Positions 12,179 through 13,334 of a stretch of 13,334 nt of DNA are shown here, piece after piece. The first letter of the stretch is position 1. The number at the start of each line of letters is the position of its first letter. This stretch comes from CALMEC01 sp031366605. GTDB taxonomy: Bacteria > Actinomycetota > Thermoleophilia > Miltoncostaeales > Miltoncostaeaceae. The notes below the pieces were generated by a model. That model saw nothing but the letters and a program-made list of their open reading frames with translations, was not told where the DNA came from and did no database searches. Position numbers and translations under genes: made by a program. The DNA is taken from positions 1-13,334 of the forward strand of contig JANLOO010000013.1 in the NCBI GenBank assembly GCA_031366605.1. Direction: 5' to 3'.

Positions 12179-13334
12179 GTGCGACTCACCCGACGCAAGG
12201 CGCTTACCATCGCGCCCCTGCTGGCTGCGGCTGCTGCCGCGACGGTGATCCCGACGTTCGCGGGGGGCTCCAGCCACCGCGAAGCGCCAGGTATCAGCCA
12301 GGACCCGACGGCGGACAACACGGACGTCTACGCATTCGTCAGCCCAGACAAGCCCGACACCGCGACCCTCGTCGCGAACTTCATCCCGTTTGAGGAGCCG
12401 GCCGGTGGCCCGAACTTCTTCGGTTTCTCGGACAACGTCCGGTACCAGATCAAGATCGACAACACCGGTGACGGCGCCGAAGACATCGCCTATCGATTCA
12501 AGTTCCACACGACGATCAAGAACCCTGACACCTTCCTGTACAACGGCGGCGCCGTCTCCTTCGACCCCGCCACCGGCACGTACAAGAACCTGAACGTCGT
12601 TCAGACATATGACGTCAGCAAGGTCACGTTCAGGGCCAACGGCAAGGTCAAGTCGATCAAGCCGCTCGGTCGCAACCTGCTGTCGCCACCCAACAACGTC
12701 GGCCCCAAGTCGACGCCCAACTACGCGGGTCTCGTCGCACCGGCAATCCACCCGATCCCCGGTGGGGGTCAGGTGTTCGCGGGTCAGCGCGACGATCCGT
12801 TCTTCGTCGACCTTGGCTCGACATTTGACCTGATCAACATCGACGCTCCGGGACGTCCCGGCATCGGCCTGGGCGACCAGGGCGGCGGCGACGACGGCCT
12901 GACCGGCTACAACACGCACGCAATCGCGATCCAGGTGCCCAAGTCGCAACTGACGCGAAATGGCGTCTTCCCGACCGACGCCAACAGCACGTCGTCCGTC
13001 GTCGGCGTGTACGCAAGCGCTGAGCGGCTGGTGCCCGTTGGGAGCGTCGAGGGCTCCAAGACGCGCGTCAAGGTCGCATGGCAGCAGGTGTCCCGTCTGG
13101 GCAACCCCCTCATCAACGAGGTGGTCATCCCGCTCGGCAAGAAGGACCGCTGGAACGCGACCGACCCGTCGGATGAGGCGCAGTTCGTGAAGCACTACAC
13201 CACGCCGGAGCTCGCCGCGGCGATCAACCTGCTGTTCCCCGGTGCGGTCAACGCTCCGCAGACCAACCGTAAGGACTTGGTGGCCGTTTTGCTCACGGGT
13301 CTTCCGCCCGGAAACCCGACTGGCCTGGTCACGC
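12179..13334 (+). CDS. Secreted DUF4331 family protein (3' end beyond window)
   Basis: 385 codons are open to the window edge. GTG 12179 lies 8 nt after GAGAGG (12165-12170); ATG 12173 two codons earlier would be only 2 nt from it. The N-terminus is a signal peptide: MRLTRRKALTIAPLL, a poly-Ala core, and TFA before GG, with likely cleavage near residue 28. The TRRKAL stretch is Tat-like. The mature protein begins SSHREAPGISQDPTADNTDV, followed by YAFVSPD, the hallmark opening of DUF4331. Further matches are an FYxFSDNVRYQIKIDNTGDG-like segment (here FGFSDNVRYQIKIDNTGDG), NTHAIAIQVPKSQL and AWQQVSRLGNPLINEVVIPL. The family is exported, of unknown biochemical role, and common in actinobacteria and myxobacteria. 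The window ends in PPGNPTGLVT, so the protein is incomplete here. Confidence 0.92.
   Translation, partial: MRLTRRKALTIAPLLAAAAAATVIPTFAGGSSHREAPGISQDPTADNTDVYAFVSPDKPDTATLVANFIPFEEPAGGPNFFGFSDNVRYQIKIDNTGDGAEDIAYRFKFHTTIKNPDTFLYNGGAVSFDPATGTYKNLNVVQTYDVSKVTFRANGKVKSIKPLGRNLLSPPNNVGPKSTPNYAGLVAPAIHPIPGGGQVFAGQRDDPFFVDLGSTFDLINIDAPGRPGIGLGDQGGGDDGLTGYNTHAIAIQVPKSQLTRNGVFPTDANSTSSVVGVYASAERLVPVGSVEGSKTRVKVAWQQVSRLGNPLINEVVIPLGKKDRWNATDPSDEAQFVKHYTTPELAAAINLLFPGAVNAPQTNRKDLVAVLLTGLPPGNPTGLVT

Noticed and set aside
12161..13195. A 344-codon open frame on the minus strand
   Set aside because: Antisense of the DUF4331 gene, which has a signal peptide and family motifs.

Overview
The window is GC-rich DNA that is probably actinobacterial. 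The inference rests on high GC with strong G/C third-position bias, GTG and TTG starts, Shine-Dalgarno (SD) motifs of the GGAGG type, and the families present: a winged-helix/MNT nucleotidyltransferase with a HEPN partner, Uma2 (DUF820), an AlkZ-like HTH_42 protein, SEC-C, and a secreted DUF4331 protein. Thermoleophilia or Solirubrobacterales would fit, but I cannot prove the taxon. No rRNA, tRNA, CRISPR array or replication origin was recognised.

Layout. 1-132: C-terminal end of an IS110-type transposase, followed by a 33-bp palindromic repeat. 316-959: a translationally coupled minus-strand pair, a two-helix membrane protein with a zinc ribbon and a small Cys-rich protein. 1113-4209: a roughly 3-kb island bracketed by two near-identical direct repeats. 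Its only clearly intact genes are a wHTH-MNT/HEPN toxin-antitoxin pair with an inverted-repeat operator over the start codon. The rest is debris: the C-terminal third of a VapC PIN toxin, the last 48 residues of an HdrB-like protein, a small basic ORF with a suspect ATT start, and a frameshifted, C-terminally truncated ECF sigma factor. A second copy of the palindromic repeat lies exactly between the sigma and HdrB fragments.

4284-5778: an Uma2 protein and, convergent to it, a six-helix membrane protein with a C-terminal zinc ribbon and an AT-rich palindrome over its likely promoter. 6030-6556: a possible 32-residue ORF and a frameshifted remnant ending in a PALGG-type domain. 6594-10343: the most substantial intact module, a GHKL (HSP90/MORC-like) ATPase of 505 aa followed on the same strand by a 656-aa SEC-C zinc-motif protein with a natural His5 tail. 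10349-10557 is an Uma2 pseudogene. 10563-11660 is an AlkZ-like HTH_42 protein, probably on a leaderless message. 11886-12109 holds a frameshifted remnant of unknown family. From 12179 to the window end is a secreted DUF4331 protein, cut by the edge.

Overall this is an accessory, decaying region (IS remnant, dispersed palindromes, at least six gene fragments) that still carries two apparently functional modules. The HEPN-MNT pair is a recognisable toxin-antitoxin type. The GHKL plus SEC-C pair is the best candidate for an undescribed system, although its function is not visible from sequence.
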